A stretch of 64,000 nucleotides of DNA from Candidatus Pantoea formicae (GCF_011752625.1 NZ_VWXD01000002.1:744001-808000); one strand, 5' to 3'; positions 41,020 to 50,558 are shown, counted from the first letter of the stretch. The notes: generated from the letters alone by a model not told the origin. Numbers and translations are program-made.

Positions 41020-41982
41020 ATGGATAATTTTCAGAAAGAGATCGATGAACGCGCCAACCTTGCGCTTTCCAATAAATTCGAACTGCTGCTATTCCGCTTG
41101 GGCTCCGATCAGCTGAAAGGCAAATCTGAGTTGTACGGTATCAACGTCTTCAAACTGCGTGAAATCGTACCGATGCCGACCATTACACGTGCAGCGGGAA
41201 TGCAGTCACCGCTGCTTGGTATGGCCAGCATCCGTGGGCAGTTTATTCCTGTCATCGATCTGCCTGCGGTCACCGGCTGCAAACCAGAGACGGGCCTGAA
41301 CCTGCTGCTGGTCACGGAATATGCGCGCAGTACACAAGCGTTTGCGGTGGAGTCGGTTGAAAACATCGTGCGACTCGACTGGAACCAGGTTCACACCGCT
41401 GAAGCCGGTATCGGCAGCCGCAATATCACCAGTATTGCCTGCCTTGATAGCGATGGTGAAAGCAACAACCTGGCGCTGGTGCTCGACGTGGAACAGATTC
41501 TATATGACATCATCCCTTCGGTACGCGGCGTTGAACCGAGCGAAGAAACAGCAAAAGATTTCAACCTGAAGCTAGGCCAGGTGGCGATTGTGGCGGAAGA
41601 CTCAAAAGTGGCGCGTCAGCTTTTGGAGCAGGGGCTGAAAAGCATGGGCATTCCTGCCATCATGCACAACACCGGCCTGGAAGCGTGGATTAAAATCAAC
41701 GATATGCAGAAAGAAGCCGCCGCCGCAGGCGAGTCTATTCACGATAAAATCGCGCTGGTACTCACCGATCTGGAAATGCCGGAAATGGATGGCTTTACCC
41801 TGACGCGCAACATCAAACGCGATGAAGCCTTGCGCAAAATTCCGGTGGTCATCCACTCATCGCTCTCAGGTAGCGCCAACGAGGATCATGTCCGCAAAGT
41901 GGGTGCTGATGGCTACGTCGCTAAATTTGAGATTAATGAGCTGTCGAGCGTGATTCAAAACGTGTTGGCGAAAAAACGTTAA
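41020..41982 (+). CDS. cheV: Chemotaxis coupling protein CheV (CheW-REC fusion)
   Basis: 320-residue cytoplasmic protein. The N-terminal CheW domain (LLLFRLGSDQ, YGINVFKLREIVPMP, GMASIRGQFIPVIDLP) couples receptors to CheA. The C-terminal receiver has the phospho-acceptor aspartate in LVLTDLEMPEMDGF and a KVGADGYVAKF end. I chose the second of two adjacent ATGs (41020) because GAGG is then five bases away. Its neighbour is a chemoreceptor, and both genes have sigma-28 type promoters. It is absent from E. coli but present in motile relatives. Confidence 0.95.
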   Translation: MDNFQKEIDERANLALSNKFELLLFRLGSDQLKGKSELYGINVFKLREIVPMPTITRAAGMQSPLLGMASIRGQFIPVIDLPAVTGCKPETGLNLLLVTEYARSTQAFAVESVENIVRLDWNQVHTAEAGIGSRNITSIACLDSDGESNNLALVLDVEQILYDIIPSVRGVEPSEETAKDFNLKLGQVAIVAEDSKVARQLLEQGLKSMGIPAIMHNTGLEAWIKINDMQKEAAAAGESIHDKIALVLTDLEMPEMDGFTLTRNIKRDEALRKIPVVIHSSLSGSANEDHVRKVGADGYVAKFEINELSSVIQNVLAKKR

Positions 41983-42008
41983 TTCTTCCTCATATTTTGA
42001 ATGCACAG

Positions 42009-42034
42009 AAAGGCGCGATTATCGCGCCTTTTTT
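42009..42034 (+). terminator. Terminator after cheV
   Basis: Stem AAAGGCGCGA / TCGCGCCTTT with loop TTA, followed by TTT. It starts 26 bp past the cheV stop. Confidence 0.9.
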
Positions 42035-42118
42035 GCCTTCTGCCTGCGGCCTTCTCGCTAAATAAATCGTACCAACAATTAATGATGTTAACGATTTTGT
42101 GACGCACATCTAAAAAAT

Positions 42119-42145
42119 TAAAGTTAAAACATTAACAACCGATAA
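42119..42145 (+). promoter_or_regulatory. Sigma-28 promoter of the chemoreceptor gene
   Basis: TAAAGTTA with -35 core TAAA at 42119-42122, a 15-bp spacer, and ACCGATAA at 42138-42145, one mismatch from the FliA consensus GCCGATAA. The start codon is about 145 bp downstream, which implies a long leader. Confidence 0.82.
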
Positions 42146-42289
42146 CTGAAGCGCTGAAACCCGCGCTGCCATACCAGATCAATCACGCCGGGAAAGCATT
42201 TTTATCTTATAAAACATCAACCTGATGCAGGCAGCACGCCTGCTTTTCCGTCTTGAAAACAACACTATTTGGCATTACGGGGAGAACCA

Positions 42290-43846
42290 ATGTTGAGCTT
42301 TAAGAATATGAAAGTAGGCGTCCGTTTGGGCATTGCCTTTGCACTGGTCGTGGCACTGCTGGGCGTGGTCGGAGTGACATCGATCATGAAAATCAACAAC
42401 ATCAAAAATGGCATCACCTCCATTGTGGAAGATCGCTACGTCAAAGTGCGACTCGGTTTTGACGTGCGTGATGGCGTAAACGACCAGATCAAGTACCTGC
42501 GCGGCATGGTGATCGACACCCTCCGCCCGGAATATAATGTTCAACGCTTCAAGCAGTTAGATGAAGCCACGGAACGTACCAATAGCGCGATGAAAAAGAT
42601 TGAGGCGATTCAGGTTACCGAAGTGGGTAAAAAGAAAATCGCCGGTTTGCTGGCCGCTAGCCAACTCTTTGAACAACAAAAGAATGAAGTGCTGGATCTG
42701 GTGCGCGCAGGCAAGCTGGAAGACGCCAGTACTTTTGTATTGAAGAAAATCACCAGTACACAGAATACCTACCTCGACAGCGCGGTCGCTTTCGCCAACT
42801 CTCAATCTGACCAGTTACGCAAAGAGGGGGCAGGCATTATTGATGACGGCTCAACCGCCATCGAAATCACACTGATCTTCTCCGCGATTGCCATTGCCGC
42901 CTCGGTGCTGCTCGGCTTTATGCTGACACGCTCCATCGTTCGCCCACTGAATGAAGCGGTCGAAATTGCGGAGAAAGTGGCCGCAGGCGATCTTAGCTCG
43001 CACATTGAAGTGAGTGGCAAAGACGAAACCGCCGTACTGATGCAAGCGCTGCAGGCAATGAACGATAACCTGCTGACCATCGTGTCCAATGTGCGTGCCG
43101 GTTCCGATACCATCGCCGTCGCTTCAAATCAGATCTCCAGCGGCAACATCGATCTCTCTTCACGCACCGAGCAGCAGGCCAGCTCGTTGGAAGAGACGGC
43201 CTCTGCCATGGAGCAAATGACCGCCACCGTGAAGCACAACGCGGAGAATGCGCGTGAAGCCAATCAGCTGGTCGCGTCCACATCCTCTGTTGCTAAAGAG
43301 GGCGGCGCCGTGATGGAGCAGGTGATCGAGAAGATGGAGGCCATCACCCTCTCCTCCAAAAAGATTGTCGATATCATCAGCGTGATCGATTCGATTGCCT
43401 TCCAGACCAACATCCTGTCACTGAACGCTGCGGTAGAAGCGGCTCGTGCGGGAGAACAAGGTCGTGGGTTTGCAGTCGTTGCCACCGAAGTCCGTAATCT
43501 GGCACAGCGCTCGGCCTCTGCAGCGAAAGAGATCAAAGTGTTGATCGAGGACTCAGTAGCGAAGGTGGATGAAGGTAGCCGCTTAGTCACGCATGCCGGT
43601 TCAACCATTGGTGAGGTAGTGAATAGCGTGAAGAGCGTGGCGGATATTATGAGTGAAATCACCATTGCCAGCAGCGAGCAGAGCAGCGGGATTAGCGAGA
43701 TTAATCTGGCCATTACCCAAATGGAAGCCGTCACTCAGCAGAATGCCGCACTGGTACAGGAAGCTTCAGCAGCTTCGCAGGCATTGCAGGAACAGGCGGA
43801 TCGTCTGGCGCAGTCGATGAGTGTTTTCAAGACCGCGGCAGTGTAA
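42290..43846 (+). CDS. Methyl-accepting chemotaxis protein
   Basis: 518-residue inner-membrane receptor. TM1 (about 12-32), a periplasmic four-helix-type domain (about 33-185), TM2 (about 190-212), a HAMP domain (TRSIVRPLNEAVEIAEKVAAGDLSSHIEV) and a long signalling hairpin follow in order. The tip reads IDSIAFQTNILSLNAAVEAA then RAGEQGRGFAVVATEVRNLA. There is no C-terminal CheR/CheB-binding pentapeptide (NWETF type): it ends FKTAAV, so adaptation would need high-abundance helper receptors. GGGGAGAACC precedes the ATG. The ligand is not predictable. Confidence 0.95.
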   Translation: MLSFKNMKVGVRLGIAFALVVALLGVVGVTSIMKINNIKNGITSIVEDRYVKVRLGFDVRDGVNDQIKYLRGMVIDTLRPEYNVQRFKQLDEATERTNSAMKKIEAIQVTEVGKKKIAGLLAASQLFEQQKNEVLDLVRAGKLEDASTFVLKKITSTQNTYLDSAVAFANSQSDQLRKEGAGIIDDGSTAIEITLIFSAIAIAASVLLGFMLTRSIVRPLNEAVEIAEKVAAGDLSSHIEVSGKDETAVLMQALQAMNDNLLTIVSNVRAGSDTIAVASNQISSGNIDLSSRTEQQASSLEETASAMEQMTATVKHNAENAREANQLVASTSSVAKEGGAVMEQVIEKMEAITLSSKKIVDIISVIDSIAFQTNILSLNAAVEAARAGEQGRGFAVVATEVRNLAQRSASAAKEIKVLIEDSVAKVDEGSRLVTHAGSTIGEVVNSVKSVADIMSEITIASSEQSSGISEINLAITQMEAVTQQNAALVQEASAASQALQEQADRLAQSMSVFKTAAV

Positions 43847-43866
43847 TTCCAGACCACTTTTAGACG

Positions 43867-43938
43867 TAGCGGTGCGATTTATCACGCATCCTGAAGCCGT
43901 TAAGCAGCTTCAAATACACGCGATCACTCGCACCGCTA
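43867..43938. terminator. Long-loop inverted repeat between the chemoreceptor gene and sdaC
   Basis: TAGCGGTGCGA (43867-43877) and TCGCACCGCTA (43928-43938) form a perfect 11-bp stem. Inside it is a smaller GAAGC/GCTTC stem. AAAAAC follows on the plus strand and the other side has T-rich sequence. It probably serves both convergent genes; the 50-base interior is larger than in a normal terminator. Confidence 0.55.
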
Positions 43939-43950
43939 AAAACAACGTGC

Positions 43951-45240
43951 TCAGCTCACCAGCGAATACGCAATCGACGAAATCGCTAACAAACCGACAA
44001 TCACCACGAAGACGTTGCTGATCTTACCGCTGTACTGACGCATTGCCGGGACTTTCTGGATGGCATACATCGGCATCAAGAACAGAATCATCGCGATAAT
44101 TGGCCCACCGAGCGTTTCGATCATACCGAGAATGCTTGGGTTCCAGGTCGCCACCAGCCAGGTGGTCAGCAACATAAAGAGGGTTGTCAGGCGATTCAAA
44201 CGCTGCGGCGTCACACTTTTGCCACGGCTACGCAGTGACTTCACCACAAGACCGTTGAAACCTTCACGTGCGCCAAGGTAGTGGCCGAGGAACGATTTAG
44301 TGATCGCCACCATCGCGATAATGGGCCCCATCCAGGCAATCATCGGCACATCAAAGTGGTTTGCCAGATAAGACAAAATCGTGATGTTTTGATCTTTTGC
44401 CGCCTGTAAATCGGCTGGTGACAGGCTTAACACGCAGCTGAAAACAAAGAACATCACCGTCACGACCATCATCAAGTGCGCACAGGCAAGAATGCGCGAG
44501 CACTTCTGCTCCGCACCGGCACCATACTCATCACGCTTGGCGACCGCGAAAGAAGAGATGATCGGCGAGTGGTTGAAAGAAAACACCATGACGGGAATCG
44601 CCAGCCACAGCGTCATCCAGATGCCGCTGCCGCTGGTTGCATGATTAAAGGAGAGGGTTTCCAATGCCGCGCCATGCCAGTGTGGCACCAGGTAAGCTGC
44701 CAGCAACATCAGCACGGCGACAAAGGGGAACACCAGCACGCTCATCGCTTTAACAATCATCTGCTCGCCAAAGCGTACCACGGTCATCATGCCAACGATC
44801 AGTATCAGCGAGAGTACGGCTCGCGGCGGCGAGACCATACCGAGTTGATGCACGATAAAGCTATCTACGGTATTGGTGATGGCGACACTATACATCAGCA
44901 GGATTGGGAAGATGGCGAAGAAATAGAGCAAGGTGATGATCTTGCCAGCCCCGACACCAAAATGTTCCTCAACCACTTCCGTAATATCTTCACCCGGATT
45001 CTTACCGGAGAGCACGAATCGTGTCAGCGCACGGTGCGCGTAGTAGGTCATGGGGAATGCGAGGATCGCCATAATAATCAGTGGAATTAATCCGCCCGCA
45101 CCCGCATTGATGGGCAGGAACAATACGCCTGCACCAATCGCAGTTCCGTACAGACCCAGCATCCACACGGTATCACTCTTACGCCAGCCTTTTGCGCTGA
45201 CCTCAACCGTGCTTTGAGCAACGGTTTGTGAGTTGTCCAT
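43951..45240 (-). CDS. sdaC: Serine transporter SdaC
   Basis: 429-residue, 11-12-helix inner-membrane L-serine:H+ symporter, the same length as E. coli SdaC and nearly identical in long blocks: [54 protein letters not shown] and [19 protein letters not shown]. In E. coli the serine deaminase gene sdaB follows; here sdaC stands alone and converges on the chemoreceptor gene. Its upstream region contains a PurR-like box. Confidence 0.96.
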   Translation of the reverse strand: MDNSQTVAQSTVEVSAKGWRKSDTVWMLGLYGTAIGAGVLFLPINAGAGGLIPLIIMAILAFPMTYYAHRALTRFVLSGKNPGEDITEVVEEHFGVGAGKIITLLYFFAIFPILLMYSVAITNTVDSFIVHQLGMVSPPRAVLSLILIVGMMTVVRFGEQMIVKAMSVLVFPFVAVLMLLAAYLVPHWHGAALETLSFNHATSGSGIWMTLWLAIPVMVFSFNHSPIISSFAVAKRDEYGAGAEQKCSRILACAHLMMVVTVMFFVFSCVLSLSPADLQAAKDQNITILSYLANHFDVPMIAWMGPIIAMVAITKSFLGHYLGAREGFNGLVVKSLRSRGKSVTPQRLNRLTTLFMLLTTWLVATWNPSILGMIETLGGPIIAMILFLMPMYAIQKVPAMRQYSGKISNVFVVIVGLLAISSIAYSLVS

Positions 45241-45738
45241 CTGTCTCTCCAGAATTTAAAGCTTTATCAAAATGCAGCCGGAACGACAGCTGCTAAACAT
45301 GCCATTAGCGCGAACGGGCACATGCTACCCGTTTTTGTCCGGTTAAGGTTGCTTCAACGCAAGACATGCATCACAAAGGCGATAAAAATGCGCATTATGG
45401 TGATTTTATCATCAAAAACGCACAAAACATGCACGCAAACGTTTGCATGGGGCGCTATTTGACCTGAGACGGGGAAAGAGTGCAAGTGAGGGAAAGCAGG
45501 CGTGCACAGAAAGGTGAAACTCCCCCGGCCACTCATCTCTGGCGCAGCAATCGCTCCACTCTTTCCTTAAGGAATAACAGCAGCAGACAATTACAGAGAT
45601 GAATCCCGGGGGAATTTCAAATCAAAATACGGGTGTTCGATAGAGTACATAACAAATAACTACGCTGTGACAGCATGACAATTCATCGCTGATGATTTCA
45701 TCTCCCTCGCAAATGCCATGGTGCAGGAGACATTGCAT
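45241..45738. other. Intergenic region upstream of sdaC
   Basis: 498 bp between the sdaC start and the glycosyltransferase stop. It holds a PurR-like box (45433-45448) and a TGGTGATTTTATCATCA near-palindrome at about 45397-45413 that could bind another regulator. A short minus-strand frame at 45354-45536 has no ribosome site and was rejected. Confidence 0.5.
45433..45448. promoter_or_regulatory. PurR-like operator upstream of sdaC
   Basis: ACGCAAACGTTTGCAT matches the enterobacterial PurR palindrome ACGCAAACGTTTGCGT at 15 of 16 positions. It lies 193 bp upstream of the sdaC ATG. Confidence 0.6.
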
Positions 45739-46539
45739 TTACGATCGGACTATCCAGCGCCAAAACGCGTTGACTGAGGCCTTGAAAGAATAATCAAGGA
45801 CGTTACCATGATTTTTATAAAGCGCAGAATCACATAACGCCATGGGGGACGGTTTTCCCACCTTCACTTTGCGGAGGGGAGCTTTACGTATGAACAGGGA
45901 ATCGGCCGCATTCTTATCGCGGTCGGCACCTCCTGTCGCAATCAGAAAATGGCTAACAGAGCTAAAGAACCTCAGGTTAAAGAGCAGTGCCCCACTCATG
46001 GAGACGCCTTCCATAAAACGCAGATTCAAATCATTCAGAATCTGACGGCGGTAACATTTGTTGTGCAGATAAAGAATATTATCGCTCATTTCCAGTTCCC
46101 CCAGGATGTAGGGGATATCCTCATTGCTGAACAGACCCGCTTTTGAGATGTGGCCGATACGATAATCGGTGAAGTTGCCCACCATCAAATCAACGGATTC
46201 TGCTGGCCACGACTCCAGATTGTTTTTGAAAATCATCAAGAAGTTATCTTTCAAACAGTCATCAGCCTCAAGGAAGAGGACAAATTCCCCACGCGCCTGC
46301 TCTAGACCACAATTTCGCGCTGCACTGATACTGGCATTGGGGCTATTCATCACCGTCACCTGCGGATGATGAGCAAAAGAGGCTAAGATCTTCGCCGATG
46401 AATCTGTACTGCCATCATTCACCACCAGCACTTCATAATTGCGATACGTCTGATTCAGCACGCTGAGTAATGTACGCTTTATGGTTTTCTTGGCGTTATA
46501 AACAGGAATGATAATAGAAAAAAGTGGTTTTTCATTCAT
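45739..46539 (-). CDS. Family 2 glycosyltransferase
   Basis: 266-residue cytoplasmic or membrane-associated enzyme that transfers a sugar from a nucleotide donor. The GT-A start FSIIIPVYNAKKTIKRTLLSV, the NDGSTDSSAKIL donor loop, ISAARNCGLEQARGEFV and the metal-binding LFLEADDCL are clear. The C-terminal acceptor half has no recognised specificity. The base composition is more AT-rich than the backbone. No capsule or LPS genes flank it; the next gene across a 1.1-kb gap is a flagellin, so flagellin glycosylation is a reasonable inference. Confidence 0.87.
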   Translation of the reverse strand: MNEKPLFSIIIPVYNAKKTIKRTLLSVLNQTYRNYEVLVVNDGSTDSSAKILASFAHHPQVTVMNSPNASISAARNCGLEQARGEFVLFLEADDCLKDNFLMIFKNNLESWPAESVDLMVGNFTDYRIGHISKAGLFSNEDIPYILGELEMSDNILYLHNKCYRRQILNDLNLRFMEGVSMSGALLFNLRFFSSVSHFLIATGGADRDKNAADSLFIRKAPLRKVKVGKPSPMALCDSALYKNHGNVLDYSFKASVNAFWRWIVRS

Positions 46540-47604
46540 GATTAACTCTCTTGGCTGTTTGTAGTTTTATCATTGTTAAATTGCCATCACGACCTGGGGT
46601 TTCCGAACATCTTCATGATTCTCGTTTATCAATTTCTTTCGCATCGCTTAACATTGGCATTACGTATATTTAGGAGTTTCCTCATCAATTTAAATAGGCC
46701 TTTTAATACCAGGTTCATCTCAATTAAAATGAGATTTTCGCTATGAATTTAATGCTATTTATTTATTCTCTTTCTAAATATACCGCTAAGCTACCGCCCT
46801 TGGCTTACAGCTACCAATGAACTGAGCGCATGACGCCCTTAAAAATAGGTTAAGCAAAACCGCCTGCTCTCCAACGAGAACAGTTGAATATCAATCAGTT
46901 AAAATATTCATCCATACCGTCAGCACAAAGACCAACGCCGATACGCTGTATTTGTGCATAACAGGATGTGGGACATGCCGAGCGGGGTTGAAAGGCTCAT
47001 CTTTAAATGAGCCTTTCAACGAACGTCACGACATCACGACTTTTGCTGTGTGCCCTGCCCTTTATTGCCTCGGTACGTTTTTCACCTTCCGAGAGGGCAA
47101 GTGGCGTTAATCCAGCACGGCTCTCGCAGCCATGCTGCAATGGGCATTGAGCCCTAAAATTCAAAATATTTTCCAATATTCTTACCATGCGCCGTTTTCA
47201 GGTCAATCTTCTTCAGGCCCAAATAAAAGAGATACAGCGGGATATTCTCGTGAGGTATCTGGAAAATATTAGCCACGATGAATGGAAAAATTAAAAATTG
47301 TTAAGACTAATACCCATTGGTTCTCAGGAATAATCAGATAAAATCATCACAATCCAATCAACTTTAGTTAACCCTATGTTATTTAAGACTTCAGCTTTAT
47401 TCCTCTCGTTATTCAAACTGAAAACCACCTTAAGTTAATATCGGACCTACTATATTTAGTAGTTCTTAGATTTTTCACCCACAAAAATTTAACAACCCCA
47501 CCCAATTCAAAACAAAGATGGAATCAAACGCAACTTATCAGAATAAAACCCTAAAAATTTAAGCGAAGCGCAGCCAGAAAAGACTCCCTGACTCAAATAG
47601 GATC
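46540..47604. other. AT-rich gene-free region upstream of the flagellin gene
   Basis: About 1.06 kb of AT-rich DNA with no accepted gene. A perfect hairpin GTTGAAAGGCTCAT / ATGAGCCTTTCAAC sits at 46987-47020 without a T-tract. GC rises locally at about 46920-47150, where a 61-codon minus-strand frame (47003-47188) has no ribosome site and was not accepted. Long A/T runs fill 47200-47580. Confidence 0.5.
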
Positions 47605-47630
47605 TAAAGAATAAAATGACCTGCCGATAA
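47605..47630 (+). promoter_or_regulatory. Sigma-28 promoter of the flagellin gene
   Basis: TAAA at 47605-47608 and a perfect GCCGATAA at 47623-47630, with a 14-bp spacer (consensus 15). Transcription would start near 47637. That excludes the ATG at 47630, which overlaps the -10 box, and supports the start at 47663. Confidence 0.85.
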
Positions 47631-47662
47631 TGCTTACAGTGCATTTTTCTGTGAGACCAGGA

Positions 47663-49564
47663 ATGATCAGCCTTCAAACCAACGTATCTGCGATGATCGC
47701 GACAAAACAGTCGAATAAAAATGGCTCAGCATTGAGCGTAGCGATCGAGCGCCTGTCATCCGGTATGCGCATCAACAGTGCGCGTGATGACGCGGCAGGC
47801 CAGGCTATTTCTAATCGCTTCACCAGTCAGCAAAATGGTTTGGCTCAGGCACAGCGTAATACTGGCGATGGGTTGTCACTGGTTGACTCTGCTGGCAGCG
47901 CGTTAGATGAGGTCAATAACCGCCTGCAACGCATTCGTCAGCTCACCGTACAAGGGTTGAATGGCACCTACTCCCAAGAGGATACCGATTCCATTCAGGC
48001 CGAAATCAACCTGAACCTTAAAGAAATCAATCGTCTGAACAGCACCTCGAATTTCAATGGAATTAAATTGCTGGATGGCAGTGCCGGCCGCGTGGGTATT
48101 CAGGTTGGAGCGAATGATAACCAGAAGATTGGCGTTAATTTATCGACAGGTTTTAGTGTTGATGCGCTGGGCCTCGAAGACTTTGTGATCAGTGGCATCA
48201 GCGGCAATGTAACGGCGGTCCCCAGCCTTAAAGGGCTAGCGCTCAATATGTCGCTCAGCAGTTCAGCGATTACGGTTAGCTATCCATCTGATACCAATTC
48301 CCCCCAACTCGTACAGAGTCCTAACGGCCAACAATTCATTCAAAGCACGGATAACAACGGTAAACCTTCGTACTATGTTGCCAGTGTCAACGCCCTGTGG
48401 GATACCGCATCAGCGACCGGTACAGTATCCATCGCCAAAAGTACAACAGTGCCGCTTTATAGCGAGGTTGAGACGGTTGCCGCTCGCACCATCACGGCTG
48501 TTAATTATCAGGACAACAGCGGAATAGCCTTGAGCAACACGCCAGCGCCTACTCTGACTATTGATAATGGGCAGTATTATATTAAGCAGGACGATATCTA
48601 TTATCCTGCCACGCTTAGCTTCGGTTCGACCGGTGCCGTCACAGCAAAAATGACCACCGACCCCTCGATAGATGAAGATGATTTTACGACGCTGCCTACT
48701 GCGGTGACGGCCACGCCTCCCATCGCAACCAGCACCGCGACGCTGAGTTTCATTGATGGAAACAATAATGCGGTAGCCACCAGTGATGCGCGCTTACTGA
48801 AAACCAACACAAACCAGTACGTTATGGAAGTGGATAACGGCGGTGGAAACTATCAGTATTATAACGCCACCGTAACCGCAACTTCAGACGGCAGCCAAAA
48901 TAGCCTTGAGATCAAAGCGACAAGCGCGACCAGTATTAACAGTTTCACTACGGTTAATAGCGTTAGCGGTACCTCAATCATCACGCTAAATCCCACCAAC
49001 GTTGATGTGCGTTACACCGACGCGGCGGGAGTCCGCAGCAATGACGTGCTCCGCCTGGACAGTGATGGCAATTACTACATGGGCGTATCCAACGGGAAAG
49101 AGAGCAAGACAGCGACCTTTGTGACGGAAGATAGCGCGCCAAACACCATGATGGTGAAGACCTTAAAAGGCGTTGGCGATGTGCAGATCTACTATATTGC
49201 GAATGTGTCATCGGTGACCGATACCTCGACCAACCAAACCACCACCACCGTGGCAGAAGTCGGTGACGAGATTCGTTTAAAACACCCTGATGATCCCTTG
49301 GCGACGTTAGATCGTGCCATTGCTCGGGTTGATAGCCAGCGCGGCGAGTTAGGCGCGACGGCAAATCGGTTAAGCTCGGCACAAAACCTGCAAAGCACGG
49401 GGGCAACCAACCTGGCCACTGCGCGTTCGCGCATCGAAGACGCCGACTATGCCGCTGAGGTTTCAGCCCTGTCGCGAGCGCAAATCGTGCAGCAAGCGGG
49501 TTCTTCAGTCTTAGCAAAAGCCAACCTTGAACCGCAACAAGTCCTCACCCTGCTACAGGGCTAA
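47663..49564 (+). CDS. Flagellin with an expanded four-module central region
   Basis: 633-residue filament protein, longer than E. coli FliC (about 500). The N-terminal D0/D1 region (MISLQTNVSAMIATKQ, LSSGMRINSARDDAAGQAIS, NRLQRIRQLTVQGLNGTYS) and the C-terminal D1/D0 region (SRIEDADYAAEVSALSRAQI, LAKANLEPQQVLTLLQG) are canonical. Between about residues 190 and 535 lie four diverged modules of about 82 residues, with Tyr-rich cores starting near 214 (QLVQSPNGQQFIQS), 296 (TLTIDNGQYYIKQ), 376 (LLKTNTNQYVMEV) and 460 (VLRLDSDGNYYMGV). Start chosen by AGGA and the sigma-28 promoter. No flagellar genes adjoin it. Confidence 0.93.
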   Translation: MISLQTNVSAMIATKQSNKNGSALSVAIERLSSGMRINSARDDAAGQAISNRFTSQQNGLAQAQRNTGDGLSLVDSAGSALDEVNNRLQRIRQLTVQGLNGTYSQEDTDSIQAEINLNLKEINRLNSTSNFNGIKLLDGSAGRVGIQVGANDNQKIGVNLSTGFSVDALGLEDFVISGISGNVTAVPSLKGLALNMSLSSSAITVSYPSDTNSPQLVQSPNGQQFIQSTDNNGKPSYYVASVNALWDTASATGTVSIAKSTTVPLYSEVETVAARTITAVNYQDNSGIALSNTPAPTLTIDNGQYYIKQDDIYYPATLSFGSTGAVTAKMTTDPSIDEDDFTTLPTAVTATPPIATSTATLSFIDGNNNAVATSDARLLKTNTNQYVMEVDNGGGNYQYYNATVTATSDGSQNSLEIKATSATSINSFTTVNSVSGTSIITLNPTNVDVRYTDAAGVRSNDVLRLDSDGNYYMGVSNGKESKTATFVTEDSAPNTMMVKTLKGVGDVQIYYIANVSSVTDTSTNQTTTTVAEVGDEIRLKHPDDPLATLDRAIARVDSQRGELGATANRLSSAQNLQSTGATNLATARSRIEDADYAAEVSALSRAQIVQQAGSSVLAKANLEPQQVLTLLQG

Positions 49565-49565
49565 A

Positions 49566-50456
49566 TCATCGCAGGTTACGCACAAATGCCGTCAGCGCGT
49601 TAAGCGCAGGCGGCACCAACCGATGGCCGGGATAATAGAGGCAAAGCGCCCCCAGATTGACATGCCAGTCCGGCAGTAATCGCACTAACCTACCCTCCTG
49701 CACATCTGCGGCGATATGTTGTTCCGACAAACAGGCAATCCCCAATCCGGCCACCGCCGCTTTGTGGATTGAGGCTAAATCGCTCGCCGCAAATCGGGGT
49801 TCACCCTGCAATTTGTAAGATTGCTGCTGATCGGTCAGCTCCCAGCGATAAAGACTGCCGTCGGACATGCGCATACATAAGGTTGCGTGTTCGCTGAGTT
49901 GTTCTGGCTCAATGGGCGCCTGGACACGATCCAGATAATCCGGCGCAGCGACCACAATCATCCGCAAGTCCGGCGTCAATTTGACCGCAATCATATCGGC
50001 GGGAATGTCTTCCGCCAGACGTATCCCGGCATCAAATCCCTCGGCCACAATATCCACCCGCTCTCTCTGACTGCAGATATCCACACGGATGCGCGGATAA
50101 CGCTGCAAAAAGGGGATGAGCACTGACTCGTACCAAAGCGAACAGCTCTCCGGCGGTACATTGAGACGCAGAATGCCGGCCGGGTCGTTAGGCTCGCTGC
50201 TCACCTCCTCCGATGCGCTACGGATCATTTCCAACGCTGGCGCGATCTTCTGCGTAAAGCGGCGCCCCGCATCCGTCAGCGCGACACTGCGCGTGGTGCG
50301 GTTGAACAGACGTACGCCCAGACGTTTCTCCAACGCGGCCACGGCGTTTGTGACAGCAGAGGGAGACATTTCCAGCTCGCTGGCAGCGCCTTTAAAGGTT
50401 CCACGCCGTGCCACAGCCAGCATGATTTCCAGTTCTGTAATACCCGTTCGGCTCAT
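49566..50456 (-). CDS. LysR-family regulator, divergent from an aldehyde dehydrogenase gene
   Basis: 296-residue regulator: helix-turn-helix ELEIMLAVARRGTFKGAASELEMSPSAVTNAVAALEKRLG, then an effector domain typical of the DsdC/PecT-like LysR subgroup (GILRLNVPPESCSLWYESVL, FDAGIRLAEDIPADMIAV). It is divergent from the aldehyde dehydrogenase gene with about 100 bp between them, the classic layout for local control. It ends one base after the flagellin stop. Confidence 0.9.
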   Translation of the reverse strand: MSRTGITELEIMLAVARRGTFKGAASELEMSPSAVTNAVAALEKRLGVRLFNRTTRSVALTDAGRRFTQKIAPALEMIRSASEEVSSEPNDPAGILRLNVPPESCSLWYESVLIPFLQRYPRIRVDICSQRERVDIVAEGFDAGIRLAEDIPADMIAVKLTPDLRMIVVAAPDYLDRVQAPIEPEQLSEHATLCMRMSDGSLYRWELTDQQQSYKLQGEPRFAASDLASIHKAAVAGLGIACLSEQHIAADVQEGRLVRLLPDWHVNLGALCLYYPGHRLVPPALNALTAFVRNLR

Positions 50457-50558
50457 TGATTATTCCGTTAAACGTAATACCCCTTGCAGGGTTTAGCGGA
50501 TTATTCCCGCGTACAGGACATGATAATTTTCCTGCCTATTCACCTCAGGAGCAGAGTC

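Noticed and set aside
43867..43938. tRNA-like cloverleaf
   Set aside because: The outer 11-bp stem is too long for an acceptor stem, and there is no T-loop or anticodon arm; a convergent-gene hairpin is simpler.
45354..45536. 60-codon frame upstream of sdaC
   Set aside because: No ribosome site; it overlaps the PurR-like box and promoter region.
47003..47188. 61-codon minus-strand frame in the gap before the flagellin gene
   Set aside because: No ribosome site or recognisable family, and its last codons lie in the hairpin at 46987-47020.
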